Source of the DNA: CAYWNA01 sp964459305
GTDB taxonomy: Bacteria > Planctomycetota > Planctomycetia > Pirellulales > Pirellulaceae
Assembly: GCA_964459305.1 (NCBI GenBank)
Contig: CAYWNA010000015.1
Span: 1 to 64,000, forward strand
DNA length: 64,000 bases
Direction: 5' to 3'
Part shown: positions 56,204-64,000 of the stretch, piece after piece
How the letters are laid out: each line of letters starts with the position of its first letter
Numbering within the stretch: the first letter of the stretch is position 1
Translations under genes and position numbers: made by a program
The notes under the pieces: generated by a model
What the model was told of the DNA's origin: nothing
Seen by the model: the letters and a program-made list of their open reading frames with translations, nothing else
Databases searched by the model: none

Positions 56204-57277
56204 ATGCGTGAGATGCTCGATGAAAAACTTGCCCGTTTCGAGGAGCTCGAGCGGCTAATGTCCGATCCGGAGGTCTTGGCCGATTCGAACCGCATGGCTG
56301 CCGCTGCGCGCGAACACGGATCTCTGGCAAGACTGGCGAAGAAGTATCGTCGCTTCAAGGCTTTGAACGGCGAAATCGCCGAGGTTACGGAGATGCTGTC
56401 CAGCAGCGACGCGGAAGAACGTGAGATGGCGGAGGCGGAATTGCCGGAATTGAAATCGCCTCGCGAAGAGATCTGGAACGAGTTGCTCGACATGACCGTC
56501 GGCGGCGAAGACGCCAATCGCGTGCGTTGCGTGATGGAAATCCGCGCTGGCACCGGCGGCGACGAAGCCGCGTTGTTCGCACGTGACTTGTTCGAGATGT
56601 ACAAGAAACACGCGGAATCGAGGGGCTGGAAGATGGAGTTCCTTGGCGGCAACCCGACTGAATTGGGTGGTTTCAAGGAGATCTCGTTGGCATTCGAAGG
56701 CGAAGGCACTTACCGGGAATTGCAGTACGAGAGCGGAGGTCATCGCGTGCAGCGCGTGCCGGAAACCGAGGCCAAGGGACGCATCCATACGTCGGCTGCC
56801 ACGGTCGCCGTTCTGCCGGAACCGGAAGACGTGGAAATCAACTTGAAACCGGACGACTATCGCAAGGACATTTTCCACGCCAGCGGCCCCGGCGGCCAAC
56901 ACGTGAACAAAACGGCTTCGGCCGTGCGTCTGACGCACCACGAATCGGGAATGGTTGTTTCGATTCAAGACGAGAAGAGCCAGCACAAGAATCTGGCCAA
57001 GGCCCTGCGAATCCTCAAGACACGACTGTACGAGGAAAAGCAGCAGCAAGAGCACCAGAAGCGCGCCAGCGAGCGGAAAACGTTGGTCGGATCGGGCGAT
57101 CGCAGCCAGCGCATCCGCACCTACAACTTCCCGGAGAATCGCGTCACCGACCACCGAATCAATTTGACGCTCTACAAGCTGGACCAAATCATCGCCGGCA
57201 ATCTTCAGCCGATTACCGACGGGCTTGTCGAGCACGACCGCAAAGAGCTGCGCAGCTCGATGGGTGCGTTGGATTGA
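56204..57277 (+). CDS. prfA: Peptide chain release factor 1
   Basis: 357 residues from [16 protein letters not shown]; the frame is open from 56159 without family similarity. The stop-codon recognition PxT motif is PET at 186-188 (RF1 type) and the catalytic GGQ is at 230-232 (GPGGQHVNK). Releases the peptide at UAA and UAG. Upstream of prmC, its methyltransferase, by 70 bp. Confidence 0.95.
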   Translation: MREMLDEKLARFEELERLMSDPEVLADSNRMAAAAREHGSLARLAKKYRRFKALNGEIAEVTEMLSSSDAEEREMAEAELPELKSPREEIWNELLDMTVGGEDANRVRCVMEIRAGTGGDEAALFARDLFEMYKKHAESRGWKMEFLGGNPTELGGFKEISLAFEGEGTYRELQYESGGHRVQRVPETEAKGRIHTSAATVAVLPEPEDVEINLKPDDYRKDIFHASGPGGQHVNKTASAVRLTHHESGMVVSIQDEKSQHKNLAKALRILKTRLYEEKQQQEHQKRASERKTLVGSGDRSQRIRTYNFPENRVTDHRINLTLYKLDQIIAGNLQPITDGLVEHDRKELRSSMGALD

Positions 57278-57347
57278 CACCGATCGTGCTCCATACTCCT
57301 CCCTTTTCCTCAGGCAGTGGGCTGGGGCGAGGGATCGAGGATCCACC

Positions 57348-58232
57348 ATGTCGGAAGCCGACAATTGGACGGTCAATCGCCTGTTGACATGGACGACAGA
57401 CTACCTCCGCGATCGCGGTTCGGAAACGCCGCGACTCGACGCCGAGCTACTGCTGGCCGACGCGCGGGGCTGCGAGCGTATTGAGCTCTACACGGCGTTC
57501 GACGAGGTGGTCGACGACAAGGTACGTGCGGCATTTCGCGATTACGTGCGACGGCGTGCCCAGGGCGAGCCGGTGGCGTATTTGGTTGGTCATCGTGAGT
57601 TCTACTCGTTGTCCTTCCGGGTGACGCCCGACGTGCTGATACCCAGGCCCGAGACCGAACACTTGGTCGTGGAGTTGCTGGACCGAATCAAAGCCAACGC
57701 CCCCATCGAACGTCCCATCCGCATCGCCGATGTCGGTACAGGCAGCGGGGCCATCGCCGTCGCTGCGGCAAAACATGCGCCGGTCGGGACCGTCACGGCG
57801 ATCGACATCAGCCCCCAGGCCCTAGAAGTTGCCAGGTCAAATGCCGAGCGTCACGGCGTTGCCGATCGCATCCAATGGGTTGAAGGAGATCTCCTCACCA
57901 CCCTTCCCGCCGAAGAGCAATTCGACTTTGTGGTAAGCAATCCTCCTTACGTCAGCGAATCGGAGTCGCGCGGACTGCCGAATACAGTACGCGACTTCGA
58001 GCCCCACATCGCTTTGGTTGCCGGTCCGGATGGTACCGAAGTCATTGCACGGCTCATCCCCCAGGCAGCCGAACGGCTCCCAATCGGCGGCTGGCTGCTG
58101 ATCGAGATCAGCCCGATGGTCGAAGAACGCGTGCGAGCAAAGATCGCAGAAGACGGCCGTTTCGAAGCAGCAGAAACAGCCAAAGACCTGTCCGGCGTCC
58201 CCCGAGTGATCAAAGCCCAGCGAGCCGGTTGA
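57348..58232 (+). CDS. prmC: Peptide chain release factor N5-glutamine methyltransferase
   Basis: 294 residues from MSEADNWTVNRLLTW; GAGGA lies about 9 bases upstream. N-terminal helical domain, then the SAM-binding motif IADVGTGSGAIAVAAA (127-142) and NPPY (198-201), which grips the target glutamine. Methylates the Gln of GGQ in release factors. Operon with prfA. Confidence 0.94.
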   Translation: MSEADNWTVNRLLTWTTDYLRDRGSETPRLDAELLLADARGCERIELYTAFDEVVDDKVRAAFRDYVRRRAQGEPVAYLVGHREFYSLSFRVTPDVLIPRPETEHLVVELLDRIKANAPIERPIRIADVGTGSGAIAVAAAKHAPVGTVTAIDISPQALEVARSNAERHGVADRIQWVEGDLLTTLPAEEQFDFVVSNPPYVSESESRGLPNTVRDFEPHIALVAGPDGTEVIARLIPQAAERLPIGGWLLIEISPMVEERVRAKIAEDGRFEAAETAKDLSGVPRVIKAQRAG

Positions 58233-58263
58233 CCTAGAATATCATCAGCATAAGGCAACTCCC

Positions 58264-58295
58264 GTTCGTTTAACCCGCAGCCGAAGGCGCACGCG
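58264..58295 (+). repeat. Half copy of the 31-bp-arm hairpin repeat (family C, copy 3)
   Basis: GTTCGTTTAACCCGCAGCCG then AAGGCGCACGCG, one degenerate arm of the element at 62995-63069. It lies between prmC and the Cas6b-like gene. Confidence 0.65.
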
Positions 58296-58362
58296 AGAAT
58301 CGGGCGGTGCCCACCACACGGCTGCGCGCCGTACGAGACCACACGAGAAAGCGATTTGCCAA

Positions 58363-59034
58363 ATGGCGTCAATAGAGATTGCCGAATGCCGTTTGCGTCT
58401 CTCCCGGAGAATCAAGACGCACGAATCTCCCCGATTGCGAGACTTTTTTGGACGCGCGTTCCAGGACGAGGTGGCCCGGCACAGTTACGACGCGGGCGGC
58501 CAGCCGATCTTCGAATACCCTCGGATTCAATTCAAGGTGATGGACTCGACGGCGGTTTTGCTGGGGGTCGGCGAAGGGGCCGAATTGTTACAACGACTCT
58601 GGCCGGAGATGGATGATACCGAGTTGGGCGATGGGCAGGTCACGGCCTTGGAAGCGCAGTTTGAAACGCGACAAGACGAAATCGTGGACTGTCCGGAACC
58701 GATCGAGTACCGTTTCCTCACGCCGTGGTTGGCACTGAATGAGAAGAACTTCCGATCTTACACCGGTTCGCGCAACACGGCGTTCCGCAAAGACGAACTG
58801 TCACGAATCTTGGTCGGCAATTGCCTAGGGCTGGCCAAATCCCTGGGCATCAAGTTTCACGAACACATCGACGCCGACTGTCGGAAACTAACGTCTATCA
58901 AAACCGCCCTTAAAGGAAAAGGCGCGGTCGGGTTTGTGGGTAAGTTCCAAGTCAATCTGAAGCTCCCGGAGTATCTCGGTTTGGGCAAATCCGTCGCGCG
59001 CGGCTTCGGCACCGTTTCCGCAGAAATCAATTGA
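58363..59034 (+). CDS. Cas6b-like CRISPR-associated endoribonuclease homologue (orphan)
   Basis: 223 residues. The layout matches the Cas6b family: an N-terminal ferredoxin-like half with VARHSYDAGGQPIFEYPRIQ then F, and a C-terminal half ending in the glycine-rich loop (about 205-218, LGLGKSVARGFGTV) just after GFVGKFQVNLKLPEY. Cas6 cleaves pre-crRNA repeats, using an active-site His; H40 is the best candidate here, in the place where Cas6b proteins have one or two histidines. I see no CRISPR array, cas1, cas2 or effector genes in this window; the neighbours are prmC and a PhoPQ-related gene. There is no clear ribosome binding site. Family call is by memory of the motif pattern, not a search. 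Confidence 0.72.
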   Translation: MASIEIAECRLRLSRRIKTHESPRLRDFFGRAFQDEVARHSYDAGGQPIFEYPRIQFKVMDSTAVLLGVGEGAELLQRLWPEMDDTELGDGQVTALEAQFETRQDEIVDCPEPIEYRFLTPWLALNEKNFRSYTGSRNTAFRKDELSRILVGNCLGLAKSLGIKFHEHIDADCRKLTSIKTALKGKGAVGFVGKFQVNLKLPEYLGLGKSVARGFGTVSAEIN

Positions 59035-59108
59035 GCTATTGTCCCCCATCGAAGCGAGATGCACAGATTTGAAGCGATGCGGCAACTCGCACTCGAATCG
59101 CTGGGCCA

Positions 59109-60431
59109 TCAGTCGCGTCGCACCAGGGAGCAAAGCGAGTAGGGAAGTCCGTCATACTCGAATTGAAGCTCGCCGAAATGCGCCATGTGGCCTTGACTTG
59201 GCTTGTCGAGCATGGCGACGTACGAGCCGTCCTTCTCCTGAAGCGATCGTGCCTGCCACTTTGACTTGCGAAAGTCTTTGGTGTCGGAGCGGGCCACCCA
59301 AACACGAGCCGCAGCGGGTTTCTGCGATGCCTCGATCTTCAAGACAATTCCGTCCGGGGTCTCGGCGTTCTTCCAACTCAATGTGGGCAAGGGCGTCTGG
59401 GTGGCGGACTGCCGAAAAAATGCAGCGATCGTTGAAAACGCCAACTCGCGACCTCCCTCGAGACCGTGGCCGGCATTGGGAACCTGCAGAACGTACTTCG
59501 GGCCGGCCAGATCGTGCCAATAGAGATGCATCGCATCGACGACCCAGTAAGGGTCGTTTGTGCCGTTGACCATCAACTTGGGCAGCGTCAGCTTCTGGCG
59601 ATACGTGTAGGGATCCATCATCAGACGCAGTTGCCGTTCGCGCTGGGTCTCCTCGCCTTCCTTGATCAAGCCTTTGCTCGTGTAGTCGATGATCTGTTCG
59701 CTGTACCGGCCCCACGTTGCCAATTGGTGCTTCATCTGCGGCCGGAAGTTAAGCACATCGATCACGATCGGAGCTGTAGCGATAACCCGTTTGTCCGCGA
59801 CCGGCGTGAGCCAGCTCGTCCATCCGCGTTTCGAGGCACCTGTGATGACGAAACCCGCGACCGGGACTTTCCATTGCTCGTCGGCGATCGCTTCGACGGC
59901 ATCCATGGCCTTCACGGCGCTTTTCACCATGGGAAACAGCAGTGGCCAGCTCTCGTCCCCGGTCTCCAGATAGCGCAGCCAAGTTTCCGTTATCAAATCG
60001 TCTTCCACGCGGCCACCCATGAGCGGCTGGTTGGGAACTTGAAACAACATCGCGACACGCGCCCGGGCCAATTGGGCCAGTTTGTTTCCCATTCCCATTT
60101 CGCCCGCCCCGGGCCGCCTGCCGTTACGTCCGCCGGTTACAAACAGCAACACGTGTTCCGGGTGATCGATCACCTTAGGCTCGTGAATCTGCAACGCGTG
60201 TTTCCAGGTAATCCCTTGCCACTTTTGGGAAATCAGTTCCACGTCATAGACGCGACCAGCGTCGTGATTCTGAACGTCCAGCAGCTTCCATGAGAATGCG
60301 GGCTCGGGTCGACGAACGTAGTCGAACAACGCCGATGGAAGCGTCTCGCTCGGCGGGTCCCCGGCCAACGCCGACGAAATACACAGCTGCACAAAAGCGA
60401 AGCAATGGGCAAATCGCAAGTTGCGAATCAT
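59109..60431 (-). CDS. PhoPQ-activated pathogenicity-related (PqaA-like) secreted protein
   Basis: 440 residues from MIRNLRFAHCFAF; AGGAG lies about 12 bases upstream. Signal peptide about 6-22 (ending SSALAG). Alpha/beta-hydrolase-like fold: HVLLFVTGGRNGRRP, GFVITGASKRGWTSW (Ser candidate in GASKRG), KLMVNGTNDPYWV and a possible His in VPNAGHGLEGG. This matches the PhoPQ-related family, which has no firmly known substrate. C-terminal Ig-like beta region. Close to DUF1080 and a sulfatase, on the same strand. Confidence 0.87.
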   Translation of the reverse strand: MIRNLRFAHCFAFVQLCISSALAGDPPSETLPSALFDYVRRPEPAFSWKLLDVQNHDAGRVYDVELISQKWQGITWKHALQIHEPKVIDHPEHVLLFVTGGRNGRRPGAGEMGMGNKLAQLARARVAMLFQVPNQPLMGGRVEDDLITETWLRYLETGDESWPLLFPMVKSAVKAMDAVEAIADEQWKVPVAGFVITGASKRGWTSWLTPVADKRVIATAPIVIDVLNFRPQMKHQLATWGRYSEQIIDYTSKGLIKEGEETQRERQLRLMMDPYTYRQKLTLPKLMVNGTNDPYWVVDAMHLYWHDLAGPKYVLQVPNAGHGLEGGRELAFSTIAAFFRQSATQTPLPTLSWKNAETPDGIVLKIEASQKPAAARVWVARSDTKDFRKSKWQARSLQEKDGSYVAMLDKPSQGHMAHFGELQFEYDGLPYSLCSLVRRD

Positions 60432-60500
60432 GAGCGACAATTCTCCTGGAAGCGGATACAATACGCAACCGAGACGTCAACGGCCCGCACACATCCAAGG

Positions 60501-61163
60501 CTACTTTGTCAGCGGCTTGATGCGGATGTTGCGGTACGAGACGACCGCCCCATGCTCTTGCAGGCCGACGTGACCTTCGCGCGGGAAATCCTTCAGCGCG
60601 GCGCGGTACTTGTTCTTTGTGCCGTCGGGGTTCTTACCCGCTTCGCTCCAACCGTCGAGGTCGGCTTCGATGATCCGTTCGCCGTTCATATCGATGGTGA
60701 TCTTGCTGCCGTCGGCCGAGATGGCAACTTTGTTCCAGCCGTCCGTGGCGGCGTTCTTCGAGGGTGCAAGCGCATCGTACAACGAACCAACACTGTGCTT
60801 GCCGGGCTTGGACGGCTTCATCACCTGCATCTCGAATCCGGTCTGCACGCAATTACGCGGCTCACCGGTACGAAAGAAAACGCCGCTATTTCCGGTCGTC
60901 TTGAATTCCAATTCGAGCACGAAGTCGCCGAATCGCTCTTTGGTCCACAGATAACCCGCTCGCTCCTTGCGTGTGACAGAGCCATCCTCAAGCACCCAGC
61001 CGGCCCCCGGCTCTTTTCCTGAGCCGTTATCCCAAGCGGAAAGGTCTTTACCGTCAAACAGCGTAATCCAACCAGCGTCGGCTGCATTCGCGGCCGTCAC
61101 GAGCGGAGCGAAGGCGCATACAAACGAAAAGACCAAAAGCAGGCGGATACAAGCGCGAGTCAT
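60501..61163 (-). CDS. DUF1080 (3-keto-disaccharide hydrolase-like) secreted protein
   Basis: 220 residues from MTRACIRLLLVFSFV; AAGGAG is 8 bases upstream. Signal peptide (1-28). The concanavalin-like jelly roll begins GWITLFDGKDLSAWDN and includes FGDFVLELEFKTTGNSGVFFR and the ending EHGAVVSYRNIRIKPL. This family binds or cleaves sugars outside the cell; planctomycetes carry many copies. Between the PhoPQ-related gene and the sulfatase; the three may serve one polysaccharide. Confidence 0.93.
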   Translation of the reverse strand: MTRACIRLLLVFSFVCAFAPLVTAANAADAGWITLFDGKDLSAWDNGSGKEPGAGWVLEDGSVTRKERAGYLWTKERFGDFVLELEFKTTGNSGVFFRTGEPRNCVQTGFEMQVMKPSKPGKHSVGSLYDALAPSKNAATDGWNKVAISADGSKITIDMNGERIIEADLDGWSEAGKNPDGTKNKYRAALKDFPREGHVGLQEHGAVVSYRNIRIKPLTK

Positions 61164-61438
61164 GGCAGATCTCCTTGGTGGGAATACAAATGGTGGGAAC
61201 AGCAGTTTTAGAGCCTTCAAGTATAGCGAGGAGGAAAGCCGATTTCCACATGAGAGGGACGAAGTAGAACGGATGGCTTTGAGAGTCCAGTCCAAAGCTG
61301 CCAAACACGAAGGGCCCACGACAGTCACGCCGTCAAAGCGTCCCAGAGTTGCCATAATCGAACCATCGGACTTCTCCATGACTGTCGCGCCCGTGGTTAA
61401 GTGGAGGTCGAGATCGCGTCCCTAACGGATTGTCGGCG

Positions 61439-62887
61439 TCACCGCTTTCGTTTGCGCGGTGCGGGCTTGCCTGCCTTCGCGGGGTCGAAGTCCGGGTTCC
61501 TGGTTGGCATCTGAGCTCCCACGGCTTCCCGCCACGCATGGAGCTTGGTGCGAAGTTCCCTTAGCTTATCGGGTCGCGCCGCAGCCAGGTTGTTCCGTTC
61601 TCCAATGTCGCTGCTGAGATTGTAGAGGCCGGCGGGCGTGTCGTCGTGGAAATCGATCAGTCTCCAGTCGCCGCTACGGATCGCACTGTACGGCGCGTCG
61701 CCGCCCGCGTGGTAGTGTGGGTAGTGCCAAAAGAGTGCGTCGCGGCCAAGCTCTGCACGCTGGTTATGAAAGAGCTGTACGAGACTGACGCCGTCGACCT
61801 CGGCGTTGTGCCTCGCGTTGCCCGATGCGCCGGCGACATCCAGCGCCGTGGGATAGAGGTCGGTCGTGATGACCGGCTCAGCGCATCGGCCGCCGGGTAG
61901 AATCACTCCTGGCCAGCGTGCGATCATAGGAACCCGGACTCCGCCTTCATACGCCGAACCTTTTCCGCGGCGCAATGGGTGGTTGTCCGCGATCCCGTCA
62001 ATCTTGCCGTATCGCTGCGTCAACCCGCCGTTGTCCGATGTGAAAATGATGAGCGTGTTTTTCGAAAGGCCCAGTTCATCCAGTGCGGCTGCCACCCGCC
62101 CAACGCTTTCGTCCAGACTATGAATCATCGCCGCATAGGTCGGGTTGCGATGGCGAGCGTCGGGGCTTGTCTTCAGCTTCCGAGTGTAGTGCTCTACCAA
62201 TTCCTTCTTGCCTTGGATAGGCGTATGTGGAGTGAAATAGGCGAGATAGAGAAAGAATGGGCGATCCTTTAGACGCTCGATCGTTGCCACGGCTTCGTCC
62301 GTCAGGTAGTCCGTCAGAAAGCCGCCTTTGCTACCGTCGACACGCTCGAAGTCGTTTGCCAAGAAATAACCCCGCGTGCCTTTCGGCTTCCCAATCGACA
62401 CATCGAAGCCATGTTCGGTCGGCTTGAATTGATCGACGGCGTGACCGGCAGGCGATTGCCGTGGTTCGAGGTGCCACTTGCCGACATGCGCGGTGGCATA
62501 GCCAGCCGTTTTCAACGCTTCGGCGACGGTGATTTCGTCCAATCTCATGTGCGTCGTCCATTCCGGAATCCTCAGCTTCTCGAACGGACGGTTCTGTCCC
62601 GCGATGAAATCCGTCAAGTGAAGCCGGGCGGGGTACTTGCCCGTCATGATCGACGCCCGCGTTGGCGAACAAACGGTACACGCCGAGTAGGCATCCGTAA
62701 ACGTCATCCCTTCCGCTGCGAGCCGGTCGATGTTAGGAGTCTCGTGCAGATCGCTGCCAAAACAGTTCACGCCGGTCCATCCCAAGTCATCTGCCAACAG
62801 AACGACGATGTTCGGCGAGCGATCAGCCGCTCGGGCCGTCACGTTGACCATCACCAAGGCTGCGATTATCACGAGAGTTCTTGTCAT
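61439..62887 (-). CDS. Secreted sulfatase (formylglycine type)
   Basis: 482 residues. Signal peptide (1-20). Metal site begins NIVVLLADDLGWTGVNCFG, and the formylglycine motif C73-S-P-T-R77 is in CTVCSPTRASIMTGKYP. Further family motifs: HVGKWHL and FTSDNGG. Removes sulfate from a sulfated sugar or polysaccharide; the substrate cannot be read from sequence. The Cys must be converted to formylglycine by a maturase not in this window. Confidence 0.95.
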   Translation of the reverse strand: MTRTLVIIAALVMVNVTARAADRSPNIVVLLADDLGWTGVNCFGSDLHETPNIDRLAAEGMTFTDAYSACTVCSPTRASIMTGKYPARLHLTDFIAGQNRPFEKLRIPEWTTHMRLDEITVAEALKTAGYATAHVGKWHLEPRQSPAGHAVDQFKPTEHGFDVSIGKPKGTRGYFLANDFERVDGSKGGFLTDYLTDEAVATIERLKDRPFFLYLAYFTPHTPIQGKKELVEHYTRKLKTSPDARHRNPTYAAMIHSLDESVGRVAAALDELGLSKNTLIIFTSDNGGLTQRYGKIDGIADNHPLRRGKGSAYEGGVRVPMIARWPGVILPGGRCAEPVITTDLYPTALDVAGASGNARHNAEVDGVSLVQLFHNQRAELGRDALFWHYPHYHAGGDAPYSAIRSGDWRLIDFHDDTPAGLYNLSSDIGERNNLAAARPDKLRELRTKLHAWREAVGAQMPTRNPDFDPAKAGKPAPRKRKR

Positions 62888-62994
62888 TCACTTCTCCCTC
62901 CGCGAGTCGTGTCATGGTTCGGCAACTCTTTCTGACGCCGGTTCCCACTGCTGGCAGGTTCCGTCTCTTCTTTGCCACTGCCGGTCGAGAATGA

Positions 62995-63069
62995 CTCGTT
63001 TAACCGCAAGCCGAAGGCGTGCGCGACCCCAACACACACGCGCACGCCTCCGGCTTGCGGCTAAACGAG
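62995..63069. repeat. 31-bp-arm hairpin repeat (family C, copy 1, complete)
   Basis: Left arm 62995-63025 (CTCGTTTAACCGCAAGCCGA...) and right arm 63039-63069 (ending GGCTTGCGGCTAAACGAG) are complementary over 31 bases with two mismatches; 13-base loop. Partial copies are at 48743-48766 and 58264-58295. It lies between the sulfatase start and the 3' end of the upstream gene, so it could stop transcription. Confidence 0.9.
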
Positions 63070-63113
63070 CAAATGTGCCAATCCTCAACGGTAACGGCAA
63101 GAGTCGGCCGATG

Positions 63114-64000
63114 TCAACTCCGGCGTCCGCGGCCTGCTTCGATTTGTTTCAGCTGCGCTTCGAATGCTTGTGCGGCCCCGAGTTGACCATGTTCCTTGAA
63201 CCGGTCAATCCCGCGTTGAAACATCTCCATGCAGTACTTGCTGGGCCGGGTGCCACGCATCTGCGGGATTCTCGGCAGGAACGCAGCATAAAACTGCAAG
63301 AGACGCGGCGTGGTCCCTTCCACGTCCTGGCAGATCTTCTCGATGCGGTCCAGCATTCGCGGTACGTAGCGACCTTCGTCAGCAAACACGAAGATGGTCG
63401 CAGCCAGCCCCTCAACCGCCTCGATCTCGCGACCGTCTTCGGCTAGTAAATCGGTCAGCCGAAGTCGTGCTTCACAGGCCAGGTCCGGACGCTTTGCCAT
63501 CTGGTACAGCAGCACCAAGCGTTCATACAGCTTGATGCGTTCTTTCAACCGTTCTTCGTAAGCGGTCAGATCGTCGAAGATGGTCCACGTGAAGTCGGGG
63601 AACTTGGCGAATGTGTTGAACAGCTGACTCAGAATTCCCGTCATCTGTTTGCGATGCTTTTGCCTGACGGCTTCATTCGAGGCCATCCCCGCCAGTGCTG
63701 TCCAAGCCTCTTCGTTGCCGGGACACAAGTTGATCGTCTGGTTCATGAACGAGAACTGGTCGTTGATGCCCAGTTCCAGCTTCTCTCGCAGTACCGGGTA
63801 CGCAGCCATGACCGCATGGGAATGCCGTTTGGCCACCGGATCCATCCCGACCGTATGTAGCCGCAGTTCCAGTTGGCGGTCGGTGCTCTGTTGGCCCGAC
63901 TTTGGGTCCTTGAGTTTTCCCACGTAGTACTTGTCGCCGTGGTACCGCCCGTGGGATTCCAGGGAGAAAACAATGCTCTTGGACGTCACCGCGTTCAACT
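63114..64000 (-). CDS. Protein of unknown function, 5' end outside the window
   Basis: At least 295 residues are visible; the frame is open to the window edge and the only start-like codon inside is a TTG near the edge, so the gene is cut. The visible part is mostly helical (LRLHTVGMDPVAKRHSHAVM; AYEERLKERIKLYERLVLLYQ), and ends in a basic tail. No known motif. It ends 226 bp before the sulfatase. Confidence 0.65.
   Translation of the reverse strand, partial: LNAVTSKSIVFSLESHGRYHGDKYYVGKLKDPKSGQQSTDRQLELRLHTVGMDPVAKRHSHAVMAAYPVLREKLELGINDQFSFMNQTINLCPGNEEAWTALAGMASNEAVRQKHRKQMTGILSQLFNTFAKFPDFTWTIFDDLTAYEERLKERIKLYERLVLLYQMAKRPDLACEARLRLTDLLAEDGREIEAVEGLAATIFVFADEGRYVPRMLDRIEKICQDVEGTTPRLLQFYAAFLPRIPQMRGTRPSKYCMEMFQRGIDRFKEHGQLGAAQAFEAQLKQIEAGRGRRS

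Noticed and set aside
58233..59108. Possible CRISPR array near the Cas6b-like gene
   Set aside because: I looked for regularly spaced direct repeats on both sides and found none; only a single degenerate hairpin arm is present.

Overview
This window is chromosomal DNA from a planctomycete, most likely of the Pirellula/Rhodopirellula type. I infer this from the gene content, not from a database search. The markers are a DUF1559 prepilin-like protein with an H-X9-DG tail, a formylglycine sulfatase beside a DUF1080 protein, an HzsA-related cytochrome/beta-propeller protein, a PQQ-propeller protein with the DWPQWLGP start, an FHA-GAF histidine kinase, a sigma factor with extra helix-turn-helix modules, and several small planctomycete-type orphan proteins. 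One run of 10 N (22569-22578) marks a scaffold gap inside a repeat cluster.

Layout. (1) 191-17663, minus strand: one continuous translation/transcription block. Read in the direction of transcription it is promoter, tRNA-Thr(TGT), tRNA-Tyr(GTA), tRNA-Gly(TCC), tRNA-Thr(GGT), tuf, tRNA-Trp(CCA), secE, nusG, rplK, rplA, rplJ, rplL, rpoB, rpoC, rpsL, rpsG, fusA. The four-tRNA-tuf order is the same as the E. coli thrU-tyrU-glyT-thrT-tufB operon, and here the rif and str clusters are joined end to end. (2) 17789-19456: a sigma-70 family factor with about 300 residues of N-terminal HTH domains. (3) 19932-30754: accessory genes: a secreted unknown, a GroES-like protein, a small membrane protein, a leucine-rich-repeat protein whose C-terminus comes from a repeat, a CuA-like cupredoxin/polyferredoxin fusion with an FG-GAP partner, a lipoprotein + DUF1559 pair and a UDP-sugar dehydrogenase. 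(4) 31056-42082: the HzsA-related protein, a PQQ propeller protein, a class V aminotransferase, and a signalling patch (FHA-GAF histidine kinase, single-domain receiver, second histidine kinase, lipoprotein). (5) 42338-48743: a probable operon of a very large TPR protein, ExbB/TolQ, ExbD/TolR and a membrane-anchored protein fusing a TonB-like acidic linker to a terpene-cyclase-like alpha/alpha toroid. (6) 48923-59034: a secreted unknown, a small lipoprotein, an RluB-type pseudouridine synthase overlapping a PyrK-like flavoprotein, rpsT, a TPR protein, rpmE, prfA-prmC, and an orphan Cas6b-like protein with no CRISPR array in view. (7) 59109-64000, minus strand: a PhoPQ-related esterase-like protein, DUF1080, a sulfatase and a gene cut by the window edge.

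Three families of dispersed palindromic repeats sit between genes: a 67-68 bp hairpin, a ~130 bp nested inverted repeat and a 31-bp-arm hairpin. A fourth cluster of ~25 bp motifs surrounds the N gap. The best candidates for undescribed biology are the orphan Cas6b-like protein, the cupredoxin-polyferredoxin fusion, and the ExbB/ExbD/alpha-toroid system. All function calls come from reading motifs by eye; none was checked by a search.
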